A stretch of 59,125 bases of DNA from Paenibacillus lactis (GCF_017873605.1 NZ_JAGGKI010000028.1:1-59125), one strand, 5' to 3'; shown: positions 49,662 to 59,051, counted from the first letter of the stretch. Notes: generated from the letters alone by a model not told the origin. Translations and numbers: made by a program.

Positions 49662-50990
49662 CTAATCCCGCTTGATCGCGAGCAGCGCATTGGTTCTGGC
49701 GGCGCTGATCGCCGGATAAATCCCTGAAAAAATCCCCGTCGTCACAGCGAATGCGATGCCGATCGGCAGCGTATTTGGGGTCACCTCAATCTGCAGCCCC
49801 GCCATGCCCGCGGAAGCCGTAATGAACGAATTCAGCCCATTAACGATAAAATAAGCGAATACGATACCGAGCAAGCCGCCAAGGAAACCTAGCAGGCTCG
49901 CTTCAACGATGAACATGACGCGGATCTGACCCGAATTCGCCCCGAGAACCTTCATGATGCCGATTTGCCGGCGGCGCTGATGCGTCGACATGGTCATGGC
50001 CACAATGATCGATATGGACGCCAGCAGCAGAATGAAGACGCCGACGCCGAGCGCAATCGCTTTGAAGGTATTCAGCTGGGAAGCGATCTGATCGCGCGCG
50101 GCCAAGTTGTCGCTGGCATTCAAGGCCAGCTTCGATATGAGCTCCTCCAGCTGCTGGATGTGCTGAAGATCATCCACCTTGACCGTTAACGTATCGTACG
50201 TCCGCTGTTTCATGGCGGCTCCATTATTGGAATTCAAGGTGTCATTCAGCCAATCCGCCGTTTCGAACGATACATAGGCCTGGCGGTCGTAGATGGCAAA
50301 CTCGGCATTCTGCCCCTTCGGAACATCGAGCACGCCCCCGATATAAAGGCGCGGGCCGAGCGCTTTCTGTTCGCCTTCCATCCGCTCGGGCTGGATGCTC
50401 TTGCCCATCATATCCGTAATGGCGCTGTCGTACATATATAACTCTTCCCATATTTTCGGATTGTTGGGATCGCTGTTCATCATGTTCATCAATCTTTCGC
50501 TGGTCTCGGCATCCTTCCAGCCTGACGTTGCGCCATAGTTGAGCACCACCGCACCCATCTGATCCAGCGGCCCGCCCTGCGCGAAACGGTTGCCCTGCTC
50601 CTTAAGCTTCGTCAAATCAACGGCCATGATATTGATGCCGTCATGAACCAAATTATCGGAAGAGAGGAACCGGAAGTACCCCATCTGCTTGGCGGCAATG
50701 ACCGACTTCACATGATGAAAGCCCTCAATCACTCGAACCTTGTCATCGGTCAATAGCCCCCGCTCCGCGCCAGGCCCGCTGCCTCCATCCGAAGAGCCGC
50801 CCGAGCCTTGAGGGGTTACCGTAATCTCATCCAGCTTCAAGCCGCCTATGATCTCCTTCTCCAGGTAGCTTTGGGCGCCGTTTCCGATGCTGATCGCTAC
50901 AATGATCGCCGCACATCCGATCGATATCCCGGTCATGCACAGGGCCGTCACCACTTTGCGGCGCTTGATCTGGCCCCAGGCAAGCCGCAT
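49662..50990 (-). CDS. MacB/FtsX-type ABC permease
   Basis: A 442-residue permease: one N-terminal helix (VVTALCMTGISIGCAAIIVAISI), a large extracellular MacB-type periplasmic core domain (about 50-310), then three C-terminal helices (AIALGVGVFILLLASISIIVAM..., VEASLLGFLGGLLGIVFAYFI, GIAFAVTTGIFSGIYPAISA). The motif QIGIMKVLGANSGQI is the FtsX coupling segment. Works as a dimer with the ATPase, driving mechanotransmission rather than membrane transport. The ATG lies 14 bases after the ATPase stop and has a poor site, so coupled translation is likely. Confidence 0.9.
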   Translation of the reverse strand: MRLAWGQIKRRKVVTALCMTGISIGCAAIIVAISIGNGAQSYLEKEIIGGLKLDEITVTPQGSGGSSDGGSGPGAERGLLTDDKVRVIEGFHHVKSVIAAKQMGYFRFLSSDNLVHDGINIMAVDLTKLKEQGNRFAQGGPLDQMGAVVLNYGATSGWKDAETSERLMNMMNSDPNNPKIWEELYMYDSAITDMMGKSIQPERMEGEQKALGPRLYIGGVLDVPKGQNAEFAIYDRQAYVSFETADWLNDTLNSNNGAAMKQRTYDTLTVKVDDLQHIQQLEELISKLALNASDNLAARDQIASQLNTFKAIALGVGVFILLLASISIIVAMTMSTHQRRRQIGIMKVLGANSGQIRVMFIVEASLLGFLGGLLGIVFAYFIVNGLNSFITASAGMAGLQIEVTPNTLPIGIAFAVTTGIFSGIYPAISAARTNALLAIKRD

Positions 50991-51004
50991 ACTGTCTACA
51001 AATT

Positions 51005-51964
51005 TCAGCTTTCGTCACCTGCCTTCTCCGGCCCGGACGGGACGGCTTGCAGCTCTTGGGCAGCATCTGCCGGCTCGGGAGCTGCGGGTTCCTCGGAAGC
51101 TGCAGGTACGACGACTTCAGGCTGACGCGCCCCGGGCTCCTCGGTAACCGCGGGTGCGATGACTTCAGGCGAATGCATGGCTGGCTCCTCGCTAGCTGCG
51201 GGTGCAACGACTTCTGGCTTATGCACAACTGGCTCCTCGCAAGCAGCCAGTGCAATGACTTCAGGCTGACGCGGCGCTTCCGGTCCCGATCCTTCCCCCG
51301 GGGTGACGAGGTAGCCGTCGCGAAGCATGATCGTTTTCTTCATTTGAGCCGCCACTTCCATTTCATGCGTGACGATAACGAACGTCGTGTTCATCGATTG
51401 GTTGAGCGTCATCATGATGCGAAGAATCTCCTCTTCCGTCTTGGTGTCGAGGTTGCCGGTCGGCTCATCCGCAAAAATAACGGAAGGCTCCGTGATCAGC
51501 GACCGCGCGATGCTGACCCGCTGCTGCTGCCCTCCCGAGAGCTGGGAAGGATACATTTCGGCTTTATCGCCGATCCCCGTAATCTCCAGAAGCTCCATCG
51601 CTTTCTTGCGACGCTTCGATCTCGGGACGGATTGAAAGACGAGCGGAAGCTCTACATTCTCCCGCACCGTCAGCGTAGGGATCAATTCATAGGCTTGAAA
51701 TATAAATCCGATATGCTTCCGCCGAAAGACGGCAAGCTTGTTCTCGCTATATTTGACGATATCCTGGCCGGCGATATAAATATGGCCCTCCGTCGGCTTC
51801 ATGAGCCCGGCCATCAGGTTCAGCAGCGTGGATTTGCCCGAGCCCGAGCTGCCAAGAAGGGCGATCATCTCGCCTTCCTTGACCTCGAACTCGATATTAT
51901 GAAGCACCTTTAATACCTCGCTGCCGTTTTTGAAGCTGTGCGATACATTTTCCAAACGCAACAT
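51005..51964 (-). CDS. ABC transporter ATPase (MacB/LolD type) with repetitive C-terminal tail
   Basis: A 319-residue ATPase. Walker A is LLGSSGSGKSTLL, the signature is LSGGQQQRVSIA, Walker B is VIFADEPTGNLD and the H-loop VIVTHE. The canonical domain ends near residue 225. The remaining 90 residues are Ala/Glu/Pro-rich, built of four 16-residue units such as PEVVAPAASEEPAMHS; no known function. ATG 51964 starts 36 bases after the secreted-protein gene. Paired with the downstream permease and adaptor. Confidence 0.9.
   Translation of the reverse strand: MLRLENVSHSFKNGSEVLKVLHNIEFEVKEGEMIALLGSSGSGKSTLLNLMAGLMKPTEGHIYIAGQDIVKYSENKLAVFRRKHIGFIFQAYELIPTLTVRENVELPLVFQSVPRSKRRKKAMELLEITGIGDKAEMYPSQLSGGQQQRVSIARSLITEPSVIFADEPTGNLDTKTEEEILRIMMTLNQSMNTTFVIVTHEMEVAAQMKKTIMLRDGYLVTPGEGSGPEAPRQPEVIALAACEEPVVHKPEVVAPAASEEPAMHSPEVIAPAVTEEPGARQPEVVVPAASEEPAAPEPADAAQELQAVPSGPEKAGDES
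51062..51272 (-). repeat. Four 48-bp repeats in the ATPase gene
   Basis: About four in-frame units of 48 bp encode PEV(I/V)xPAxxEEPxxxx. They account for the extra C-terminal tail of the ABC ATPase. Confidence 0.8.
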
Positions 51965-52000
51965 GTTCGCCTTTCCTCTCCCTGGTCCTTGGTTTCCCTC

Positions 52001-54574
52001 TTACTCTTCCGGCGGCTCCACAACATTCGGATAGAACGTCACATTGTAGCTTTGAGTGCCGAGGGTGATCCGTTCATTCTGGAATTCGTCCGCGAGCGTC
52101 AGGGTAAACCATCCGCCTTTCAATTTTTTGTACTGCTCATCCGTCATTTCAAACGAAAGCGTCCTCGTGCCCGGAACCTGGATATCCGTCCCCGGCGTAA
52201 GGATGCGCTCCTGCGTCTGTCCCAGGGTGTCCTTGATCGTCAAAATCAGCTTGTGGCCGGCATCCGCAGCGGTAATGCTGTCGCTTCGCTTCACGTCCAC
52301 CGTCACATTCATGGAGATGCTCGAGCTGCCCTCCTGCAAATGCCCCATCGCTTTCGTCACGGAAATGCTGTACGGATACCAGTCGAGCCCCGTCAGATTG
52401 GAGCTTGCGGCCGGACGAACCGGATTCAGCTGCATCTTCTTCACGCCGAGGACGCCGCTCACGTCTTTGCCCGGCTCGGCAAGCTTGCCCCCGGACATCG
52501 CAGTGCCCAAGGCAAGTCCCAGGCTTCCGGCCGTCCCCTTCGGCACTCTGGCCCAGAATACGACCGATTGTTTGCCTCCCGGCTGAATTGGCGTTTCCGG
52601 CTGCACGGTATCGGCCTCGTAAATTTTCCCGTCCGTACCTTGGAAATATCCTTTCAGCAAAGCCGCTTGTACCCGGCGCGCCTCCCCGCTGGTCAGCGTC
52701 AGTTCGGAATAAATGATATCCGAATCCGCTCCTTCGTAAATCAGCGTCCGTCTCTCCTGCGCTTCTGCCCGTTTCCCGGCCGTCGTGACGGTATACGGCT
52801 TCCCTTTCTCCAGCAGCTCAATCGACTGCGTATGTCCCGGCGTCGTCAGGGTAAGGAAAGGTGTCTTCACGCTTTCCTGCTGGGCAAACAGCTTGAAGCG
52901 AAGCGTGCGGATATCCTTCGTGTACGGAATTTTGGCCAGGACGGACACCTCAGTGGATGCTCCCGGCGCGATCAAGGAGCCCTGCTCCCCGGCAATGACC
53001 TCGGGACTTGCGAGTACGGTCTTTTCGTCCGCGGTGACATCCGCCTTCAGCTCAGGCAGCTGCAGGGCGTTCGTCTCATGGGTATTGCGCAATCGCAGTT
53101 TGGCTACAATAAGATCCGTATCCTGCCATGGCAGGCGCTGAATGGATTCCAGCGTGTAAGCAAACCCGCCGGCACTCTGGGGCGCATACTCTACCCCGAT
53201 GGAGGACTGGCGTTCCGTTTGATAAGGTATGCTGAAGTAGGCCAAAGGCAGACTCGCTTTGCTTGGAGCATCCGAGCCTGTGCTTCCCCCCGGCTCCTCC
53301 TGACCCGCAGGCGGAGAAGGTGTGCGCTCATCTCCCGATGCTTCGATCATCTGCAGCTTCAAGCGGTCCTGCTTGAGCTCCATCGGCAGGGAGATTTCCA
53401 TCGTTACGGTCTTCTCCTGCCCGGGCCGAAGCGTCAGCATCAGGCTCCCCGGATCTCCCGGCGCATAAGGATGATAGGAGCCCTCCGACGCCTTAATCGC
53501 ATACTCATACGCCGGAATCTTGGCGGTTTTCTTCCCCTTGTTCTTGAAAGCCATCTCGATATTCCATATCCCCTGGTCCCCGGAAGAGCGAAGCGTGGCT
53601 TGACGGATTCTCGCTTCGACAGGCTGGCCGCTAATCGTCAGGGACTTGGCCGCACCTGCAGGCACGTCCCATTTAGGAGCGGTGGCAGCAGGCAGCCGGA
53701 ACGAGCCTACAGGCAGGCTCAGCTTCAAGGCTTCATCGGTTTCCGTCCATAAAAAACGCAAGCCCGACGGTTTTAGATACGTTGGAACTTCTGTTATGTA
53801 ATAGACCAGCTTCCGTTCTTTCGGCTGAATCGGTGTCCCCTCGGGCCCTGCCTCGCGCTGAAGCCGGAAGGAGCTGCCGCTCTTCGTGACCAGGAACGGG
53901 TCATAACCGCGGTCCGACCATGCGCTGCTGCCGTTATTCGTCATCGACATGCCTACCCTGGCGATGACTTTGCCGTCATATTTGATGATCTCCAGCGATT
54001 CCGATTTTACGGTAACCGGAGTTCCGCTCAGGCTCAGCTTTGCATTCACGCCTGAAGCAACCGCGGCTGAATAATTGGAAGGCAGCCTGTATGACCCGAC
54101 ACGCTCCAAATAGCCTTTAACCTTCGGATTCCATACGTCCATAGCAAGCTTCATGCCAGACAAGGAAGGGGTGTCCGTCTTGACGTAATAGGTTACGGTC
54201 AGGCTTTGACCCGGCTCGACCTTCTTCTTCGCAAGGTCTTTGGATATCGGATTGGCGGCCTTGACCGAACCTCCGGGAAGCACCGCTTTGGGGAAGTACG
54301 TGACGAGCCTGGCCGCGGCTTTTCCTCCATTTTTGTATTGGAGGGTAAATACGGCCACGCTGTCTCCGTTCTGCTGCCATACGTCGGCTTGCTCAAGCGT
54401 CGCCGTGACGCCGCCGCCAAGCTTCACACGCCAGTCGAGAGCCGGACTTTGGGCCGCAGCAGATCCGACAGCCTGCGATGACGCCGTCTTAGACGCAGCC
54501 GCATCGGCATGCGGCGCGGCCGCCAATGTTGCAGCCAGCAGAATGGCTGCCGCTGTGTACCTTTTTTTATTCAT
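52001..54574 (-). CDS. Large secreted beta-sandwich protein, function unknown
   Basis: An 857-residue protein with a clear signal peptide (KKRYTAAAILLAATLAAAPHADA). The rest consists of repeated beta-rich segments with alternating polar patterns (e.g. VKLGGGVTATLEQADVWQQN; FKNKGKKTAKIPAYEYAI; LRNTHETNALQLPEL) like a chain of Ig- or CARDB-type domains, with a proline/glycine-rich linker (SPPAGQEEPGGSTGS) near residue 440. There is no sortase motif or SLH domain. GGAG lies 10 bases before ATG 54574. It is first in an operon with the ABC ATPase, permease and adaptor, so it may be a partner or substrate of that system. Confidence 0.75.
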   Translation of the reverse strand: MNKKRYTAAAILLAATLAAAPHADAAASKTASSQAVGSAAAQSPALDWRVKLGGGVTATLEQADVWQQNGDSVAVFTLQYKNGGKAAARLVTYFPKAVLPGGSVKAANPISKDLAKKKVEPGQSLTVTYYVKTDTPSLSGMKLAMDVWNPKVKGYLERVGSYRLPSNYSAAVASGVNAKLSLSGTPVTVKSESLEIIKYDGKVIARVGMSMTNNGSSAWSDRGYDPFLVTKSGSSFRLQREAGPEGTPIQPKERKLVYYITEVPTYLKPSGLRFLWTETDEALKLSLPVGSFRLPAATAPKWDVPAGAAKSLTISGQPVEARIRQATLRSSGDQGIWNIEMAFKNKGKKTAKIPAYEYAIKASEGSYHPYAPGDPGSLMLTLRPGQEKTVTMEISLPMELKQDRLKLQMIEASGDERTPSPPAGQEEPGGSTGSDAPSKASLPLAYFSIPYQTERQSSIGVEYAPQSAGGFAYTLESIQRLPWQDTDLIVAKLRLRNTHETNALQLPELKADVTADEKTVLASPEVIAGEQGSLIAPGASTEVSVLAKIPYTKDIRTLRFKLFAQQESVKTPFLTLTTPGHTQSIELLEKGKPYTVTTAGKRAEAQERRTLIYEGADSDIIYSELTLTSGEARRVQAALLKGYFQGTDGKIYEADTVQPETPIQPGGKQSVVFWARVPKGTAGSLGLALGTAMSGGKLAEPGKDVSGVLGVKKMQLNPVRPAASSNLTGLDWYPYSISVTKAMGHLQEGSSSISMNVTVDVKRSDSITAADAGHKLILTIKDTLGQTQERILTPGTDIQVPGTRTLSFEMTDEQYKKLKGGWFTLTLADEFQNERITLGTQSYNVTFYPNVVEPPEE

Positions 54575-54719
54575 ATTATGAAACTGCTCCTTTCCGCCCA
54601 AGCACCCCCGATCGATTCCAATCGACGGATTGTGATGGCTATACTAGAATAACGATAGATTCGCGGAGAAAGTTTGGACTGCCGTTCCAACGAACTTTCA
54701 GACTTTTCAAACATAAAAG

Positions 54720-54749
54720 TTGATTTAATCCCCCCAAACGGTTTAATAT
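54720..54749 (+). promoter_or_regulatory. sodA promoter
   Basis: TTGATT (54720-54725), 18-base spacer, TAATAT (54744-54749), 110 bases before the start codon. An AACTTT/AAAAGTT inverted repeat overlaps the -35 region. Confidence 0.55.
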
Positions 54750-54858
54750 AAGTAGTGTAGCCTATGTTACATACTGCAGTGCCCGGATGATAAGGACTTC
54801 CTGAACAAGGACGGCCTTGATCATAACCAAAAAACTAATTTACAGGAGGTTTTCATTT

Positions 54859-55467
54859 ATGGCATTCCAATTACCACCTCTTCCTTACGCAAACGACGCG
54901 CTCGAGCCTCACATCGACGCACAAACGATGGAGATCCATCACGATCGCCATCATAACACGTACGTTACCAACCTGAACGCTGCCCTGGAGAGCGCTCCAG
55001 AGCTTCAAGACAAATCCCTTGAAGAGCTGATTTCGAATCTGGACGCCGTTCCTGAAAGCATCCGCACGGCAGTCCGCAACAACGGCGGCGGCCATGCTAA
55101 CCACTCCCTGTTCTGGGAAGTTATCGGACCAAACGGCGGCGGACAGCCTACCGGCGCTCTGGCTGAAGCGATCAACAACGAGCTCGGCGGCTTCGATAAA
55201 TTCAAGGAAGACTTCACGAAAGCAGCTACAACCCGTTTCGGCAGCGGTTGGGCATGGCTCGTTGTGAAAGACGGCAAATTGGCCGTAACTAGCACACCGA
55301 ACCAAGACAGCCCGCTCATGGAAGGTCAAACGCCTCTCCTCGGCCTTGACGTTTGGGAGCATGCTTACTACCTGAAATATCAAAACAAACGCCCTGATTA
55401 CATCTCCGCATTCTGGAACGTTGTAAACTGGGAAGAAGTCGGCAAGCGTTACGAAAGCGCGAAGTAA
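54859..55467 (+). CDS. sodA: Superoxide dismutase (Mn/Fe)
   Basis: A 202-residue SodA. The four metal ligands are His27 (MEIHHDRHH), the second His of GGGHANHSLFW, and Asp and His in LDVWEHAYYL. GSGWAWLV is typical for the Mn-type enzyme. AGGAGG precedes ATG 54859 (MAFQLPPLPY); the longer frame to 54817 is not needed. Codon use is strongly biased, as for a highly expressed gene. Intracellular, no signal peptide. Confidence 0.97.
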   Translation: MAFQLPPLPYANDALEPHIDAQTMEIHHDRHHNTYVTNLNAALESAPELQDKSLEELISNLDAVPESIRTAVRNNGGGHANHSLFWEVIGPNGGGQPTGALAEAINNELGGFDKFKEDFTKAATTRFGSGWAWLVVKDGKLAVTSTPNQDSPLMEGQTPLLGLDVWEHAYYLKYQNKRPDYISAFWNVVNWEEVGKRYESAK

Positions 55468-55504
55468 TCCAGCGTTCTCGCTCTAAGCGAAGCCGATTAT
55501 AATA

Positions 55505-55552
55505 AGGAGCTGTCTCGCAAGCAGATCATTCTGCTGCGGGGCAGCTCTTCTT
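55505..55552 (+). terminator. Terminator of sodA
   Basis: GGAGCTG...AGCAG pairs with CTGCT...CAGCTCTT, followed by CTTTATG. Confidence 0.65.
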
Positions 55553-55563
55553 TATGTTGAATA

Positions 55564-55622
55564 TAAAAAAAAGTGGAGTACAGGCGGGCTCACAAATGAG
55601 CAGCTGTTCTCCACTTTTTTAG
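55564..55622. terminator. Bidirectional terminator between sodA and the MFS gene
   Basis: AAAAAAAAGTGGAG pairs with CTCCACTTTTTT across a long loop. On the minus strand eight T follow the stem. Confidence 0.85.
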
Positions 55623-55678
55623 TGTTTTTATCGAGGTGCGTTCAAGCAGATTGGCTGATCCTCTGCCTCCCTGGTCGA

Positions 55679-56911
55679 TCAGCTTGAAGCTCCGGCGGAC
55701 GGCTGGGACTCGTAGTGGAGAGCCTTGGACGGGACATAGGCCGCAATAAGCAGGATTATTGAGACCGCGCATGCCGCACCGGCACCGATGAGGCATACCG
55801 TCTGCAGGGACCAAAGATCTGCGGCAACGCCGAGCAGCAGCGTCAGCAAAATCTGCACGATTCCTTCCAATAAACGTGTCACGCTGCTGAAACGTCCCAT
55901 GAGATCGATCGGAACCTGGTTTTGAAAAAACGTCATACAACCGGCATTCGCAAACGATGAGAAGAAGCCGAAAATGACAAATCCCGCTGCCGCCATCGCA
56001 TATCCGTTCGAGGCATAGAACACGAAATAGCCGGCACTCGACAGCAGCGTTCCCGCTCCGATCAGCATGCGGACCGAAAGCCATTTTACGGTGAACGATG
56101 CCGCGGCGGAGCCTGCGAGGTACCCTGCCCCCGCAACGCTCACAAGCAAGCCATAATCCTCGTCACCCAGCTGAAGGACCTGCTTGATAAAAGTCGCTTC
56201 CTGCGAGTCCAGGGCGAAGCCCAGCAGCATCGCCGATTGGAACAAGATATAGATGAGCACAAAATAAGCCGCAGCCTTCCCGAAGTCAATCACGGCAATC
56301 CAATCCTGGACCAGCGTCTTCAAGGTCATGGCTGCCCGTTTGCCGGCCTTGCTCCCTTGTGCATCCACATCCGGCAGGAAATAAATCGCCAGCGCGCACA
56401 GGAAGAAGGAAACGGCGTTAATGATAATGCTGATGCGGATATCCGTGTATGCGATCAGGACGCCCGAGATAGCCGGACCCAGCAGAGCCGCGCCGGACGA
56501 GGCAAAGCTGGACCAGGCGTTAAAGGTTTTTCGCTGCTCAGCCGGGACGAGCTTCGTGACGTACGTAATTGAGGTTGGCCCGAAGAAGGCGCCCGCCACA
56601 CTGATCAAAAACATGATCGTATAAATCCCCCACACCGACGTCATGAACGGGATCAAGGCGATGAGCCCGCCACGGATCACGTCCGTCACGATCATCAGCG
56701 TGCGCTTGTTGGCCCGGTCGATGATGCTCCCCGCCCAGGAATTGGTGAGCAGCGTAGCAAGCGGACGGATGATAAACAAGCCGGCCACTGCGGCCGGCGA
56801 TCCCGTCATATTCAAGACAAGCAAATTGATTGCAACGAGATAAATCCAACTCCCCAAGTTCGAAACGCCGATTCCGGCGATATATAACAATGCATGTTTC
56901 CAGCTATGCAA
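55679..56911 (-). CDS. MFS transporter (MFS_3/drug efflux-like)
   Basis: A polytopic protein of about 410 residues with 10-12 helices. The N-terminal half has the MFS loop DRANKRTLMIVTDVIRGG; ASSGAALLGPAISGVLI is a motif C-like stretch. It resembles MFS_3 efflux proteins such as macrolide exporters. The start is unclear: TTG 56911 (MHSWKH) follows GGAG at long spacing. It lies 31 bases downstream of mutY and may be co-transcribed with it. Substrate not deducible. Confidence 0.85.
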   Translation of the reverse strand: MHSWKHALLYIAGIGVSNLGSWIYLVAINLLVLNMTGSPAAVAGLFIIRPLATLLTNSWAGSIIDRANKRTLMIVTDVIRGGLIALIPFMTSVWGIYTIMFLISVAGAFFGPTSITYVTKLVPAEQRKTFNAWSSFASSGAALLGPAISGVLIAYTDIRISIIINAVSFFLCALAIYFLPDVDAQGSKAGKRAAMTLKTLVQDWIAVIDFGKAAAYFVLIYILFQSAMLLGFALDSQEATFIKQVLQLGDEDYGLLVSVAGAGYLAGSAAASFTVKWLSVRMLIGAGTLLSSAGYFVFYASNGYAMAAAGFVIFGFFSSFANAGCMTFFQNQVPIDLMGRFSSVTRLLEGIVQILLTLLLGVAADLWSLQTVCLIGAGAACAVSIILLIAAYVPSKALHYESQPSAGASS

Positions 56912-56942
56912 GCAGCATCACAGCTCCATTTCGTCTTATCCT

Positions 56943-58280
56943 CTATCGCGAACCGGCACCATCCATCTTGGAGAAATAGGAAGAAAGGATGCGGATGAAC
57001 ACGTTCGGAAAGGCGTATCGCTCCATATCGCCGGCATCGATCCAGCGAAAATCGTTCGTCTCCCCCGCTTCATACGCAGCAGCGCTCTCAGCGGCCTGCA
57101 GCCCGCTGAGTGATTCCGGCTCCTCCTGCCATACACAGCGGTAGACGGACATCTTCCATTGGATATGGCTAAACGTATGCTCGGCATCCATGTAATGGCC
57201 GATCGGCCGTACCGGAACCCCTTCCGCAAGCAAGCCATCCGTAAGCCGGATGACCGCGGCCTTCTCAGAAGGCACCGCTACATTGGACGGCACCATGACA
57301 GTCTCCGAAGGCACCGTGGTCACCTCTGACCGCTCCGCGACTGCCTTGGAATGAACGGAAGCCGTATCTGATGCCACCGTACCCCCCTTGGTCGATACCG
57401 CGCTCAGACCGGACTGCTCCGTGGCTCCCTTGGTTGATACCGCGCTCGCACCGGAAGTCACTTCAATATGCGGAAGCTCCCACATCCCGGCAAGAAGCCC
57501 TGACGCCGGCCGTTTGCGGATCAGGATCTTCCCTTCGTGCACCCCGGTTCCTTCCACGATGGCTGCCAGTCGATGCTCGGGACGCGGAGGCTTTGCCTTC
57601 GTCTTAACGGGAAGCGACTCTTCCTTCCCTTCAAGCCTGCCTGCACAGTGCTCCATTACCGGACATACCAGGCATTTGGGGGATTTCGGCGTACAAATCA
57701 GCGCCCCGAGCTCCATTAGTGCCTGGGTAAAATCCGAAGCCCTCCCCTCCGGAACGAGCGTAAGCACCAGTTCCTCCATCCGGGTTCGTGTTTTTATCTT
57801 CATAATGTCATCTTCGATTAAAAAATACCGGGACAGCACCCGCATCACATTCCCGTCCACTGCTGCGGCGGGGATGTTGAACGCAATGCTGCGGATCGCG
57901 CCGGCCGTATACGGCCCGACGCCTTTTAGACCGGCGACTTCCTCCTTGCCGCTCGGCATGACCCCGCCGTACTGCTCCGTAATCTGCCTGGCAGCACTCT
58001 GCAGATTGCGGGCTCTAGAATAATACCCGAGGCCTTCCCAGCATTTCAACACGTCGTCTTCCGGCGCATCCGCCAGCGCCTCGATGGTCGGGAAGCGCTC
58101 AATAAACCGGTGGAAGTAAGGAATCACCGTATCCACCCTTGTCTGCTGCAGCATAATCTCGGATACCCATATATGATAGGGATCCCGGGATCTTCGCCAA
58201 GGCAGATCCCTTTTGTTAACGTCATACCAATCCAGCAGCTCGCTGCTGAAATATCTATCGTGATTGCGCTCTGTGTGCAT
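56943..58280 (-). CDS. mutY: Adenine DNA glycosylase MutY
   Basis: A 445-residue A/G-specific glycosylase removing adenine opposite 8-oxoguanine. Catalytic Glu41 lies in WVSEIMLQQT and Asp142 in AVDGNVMRVL; HhH is GLKGVGPYTAGAI; the 4Fe-4S ligands are Cys196, Cys203, Cys206 and Cys212. The C-terminal NUDIX-like domain (from about 235) recognises 8-oxoG. Between its strands lies a Ser/Thr/Val-rich insertion of about 65 residues (275-340) with a 14-residue repeat. AAGGAG precedes ATG 58280. Longer than typical MutY (about 360) because of this insertion. Confidence 0.95.
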   Translation of the reverse strand: MHTERNHDRYFSSELLDWYDVNKRDLPWRRSRDPYHIWVSEIMLQQTRVDTVIPYFHRFIERFPTIEALADAPEDDVLKCWEGLGYYSRARNLQSAARQITEQYGGVMPSGKEEVAGLKGVGPYTAGAIRSIAFNIPAAAVDGNVMRVLSRYFLIEDDIMKIKTRTRMEELVLTLVPEGRASDFTQALMELGALICTPKSPKCLVCPVMEHCAGRLEGKEESLPVKTKAKPPRPEHRLAAIVEGTGVHEGKILIRKRPASGLLAGMWELPHIEVTSGASAVSTKGATEQSGLSAVSTKGGTVASDTASVHSKAVAERSEVTTVPSETVMVPSNVAVPSEKAAVIRLTDGLLAEGVPVRPIGHYMDAEHTFSHIQWKMSVYRCVWQEEPESLSGLQAAESAAAYEAGETNDFRWIDAGDMERYAFPNVFIRILSSYFSKMDGAGSR

Positions 58281-58299
58281 GCTAGTCTATCTCCTTCTG

Positions 58300-58701
58300 T
58301 TATCCTTGCCTGATCCTTTCCACGACTGCGAACGCAGAGGCCAGCTCCGGCTGGTGGGAAATGGTCAAATGGATGGCGTAGTCGGCTGGATCGCCGATCG
58401 ACAGACGGCTCCACGCTTCAGGAGACAGGCTGGCGATCGGCCGCCCGCCCGGATGCGGGAGCACTTCAATATCCCAGAAGCCGATGAGGCTTCCGATCCC
58501 GCAGCCGAAGGACTTCGATATCGCTTCCTTCGCCGCGAAGCGGCCGGCAACGAACTCGGTGCGCTTGGCGCCTTTCTGGAGCGCGATCTCCCGCTCTGCT
58601 TCGGTCAACACCCGTTCCACAAACTTCTCGCTATGCGGGCCGGTCATCAAAATTTCCACTCTCCGCATATCCAGCACATCATGTCCGATACCATAAATCA
58701 C
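58300..58701 (-). CDS. acpS: Holo-[acyl-carrier-protein] synthase
   Basis: A 133-residue AcpS, which moves phosphopantetheine from CoA to ACP. The magnesium-binding GIGHDVLDMRRV and the WDIEVLP and RFAAKEAISKSFG motifs are all present. I chose GTG 58701 (MIYGIGHD) because AcpS proteins begin just there and AAGGGG lies upstream; ATG 58740 with GAGG is the alternative, adding 13 residues. It lies 19 bases before mutY and is the first gene of that run. Confidence 0.9.
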   Translation of the reverse strand: MIYGIGHDVLDMRRVEILMTGPHSEKFVERVLTEAEREIALQKGAKRTEFVAGRFAAKEAISKSFGCGIGSLIGFWDIEVLPHPGGRPIASLSPEAWSRLSIGDPADYAIHLTISHQPELASAFAVVERIRQG

Positions 58702-58872
58702 AATCGCTCGCGCCCCTTCTCTGATTTCTAGTCCGACCATTATTCTGCCTCAGACTATTGTATCAGTGCTTGTACCCCAAAAGCGAGATTTTCGTTGCAC
58801 AATATGATTTATTGAAAAAAATTACCGTTCGAGCGTTTAAGGCCGGGTGCACAAATTAGGATCGATAGTAAA

Positions 58873-58922
58873 CAAAACAGGGCTGACCCAGCAGTACATC
58901 TACTGATGGGTCAGCCCATTGA
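58873..58922 (-). terminator. Terminator for a gene to the right of the window
   Basis: GGGCTGACCCA pairs with TGGGTCAGCCC around a 15-base loop. On the minus strand TGTTTTGTTT follows, so it stops leftward transcription. Confidence 0.7.
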
Positions 58923-58949
58923 ATGTGGGAGTGTAATAGAGAGTTAGTG

Positions 58950-59040
58950 CCCTGGGCGCTAAAAGGCCCAGGCTGCGCAGCAAGTCCCGAAAAAGGACTA
59001 GTTCGGGCTTTTCAGGCCCACAAGCCCGCTGCAAGTCCCC
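58950..59040. repeat. Cluster of short hairpins and repeats
   Basis: CCTGGGC/GCCCAGG, AGTCC/GGACT, and a recurring GCAAGTCCC with AGGCCCA, each twice, give an imperfect direct repeat of about 53 bases. No gene. Confidence 0.5.
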
Positions 59041-59051
59041 AAATGCTCTTC

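Noticed and set aside
51938..53752. 604-codon plus-strand open frame
   Set aside because: Antisense to the secreted beta-sandwich protein; Arg/Leu/Gln-rich composition typical of a shadow frame and no ribosome binding site.
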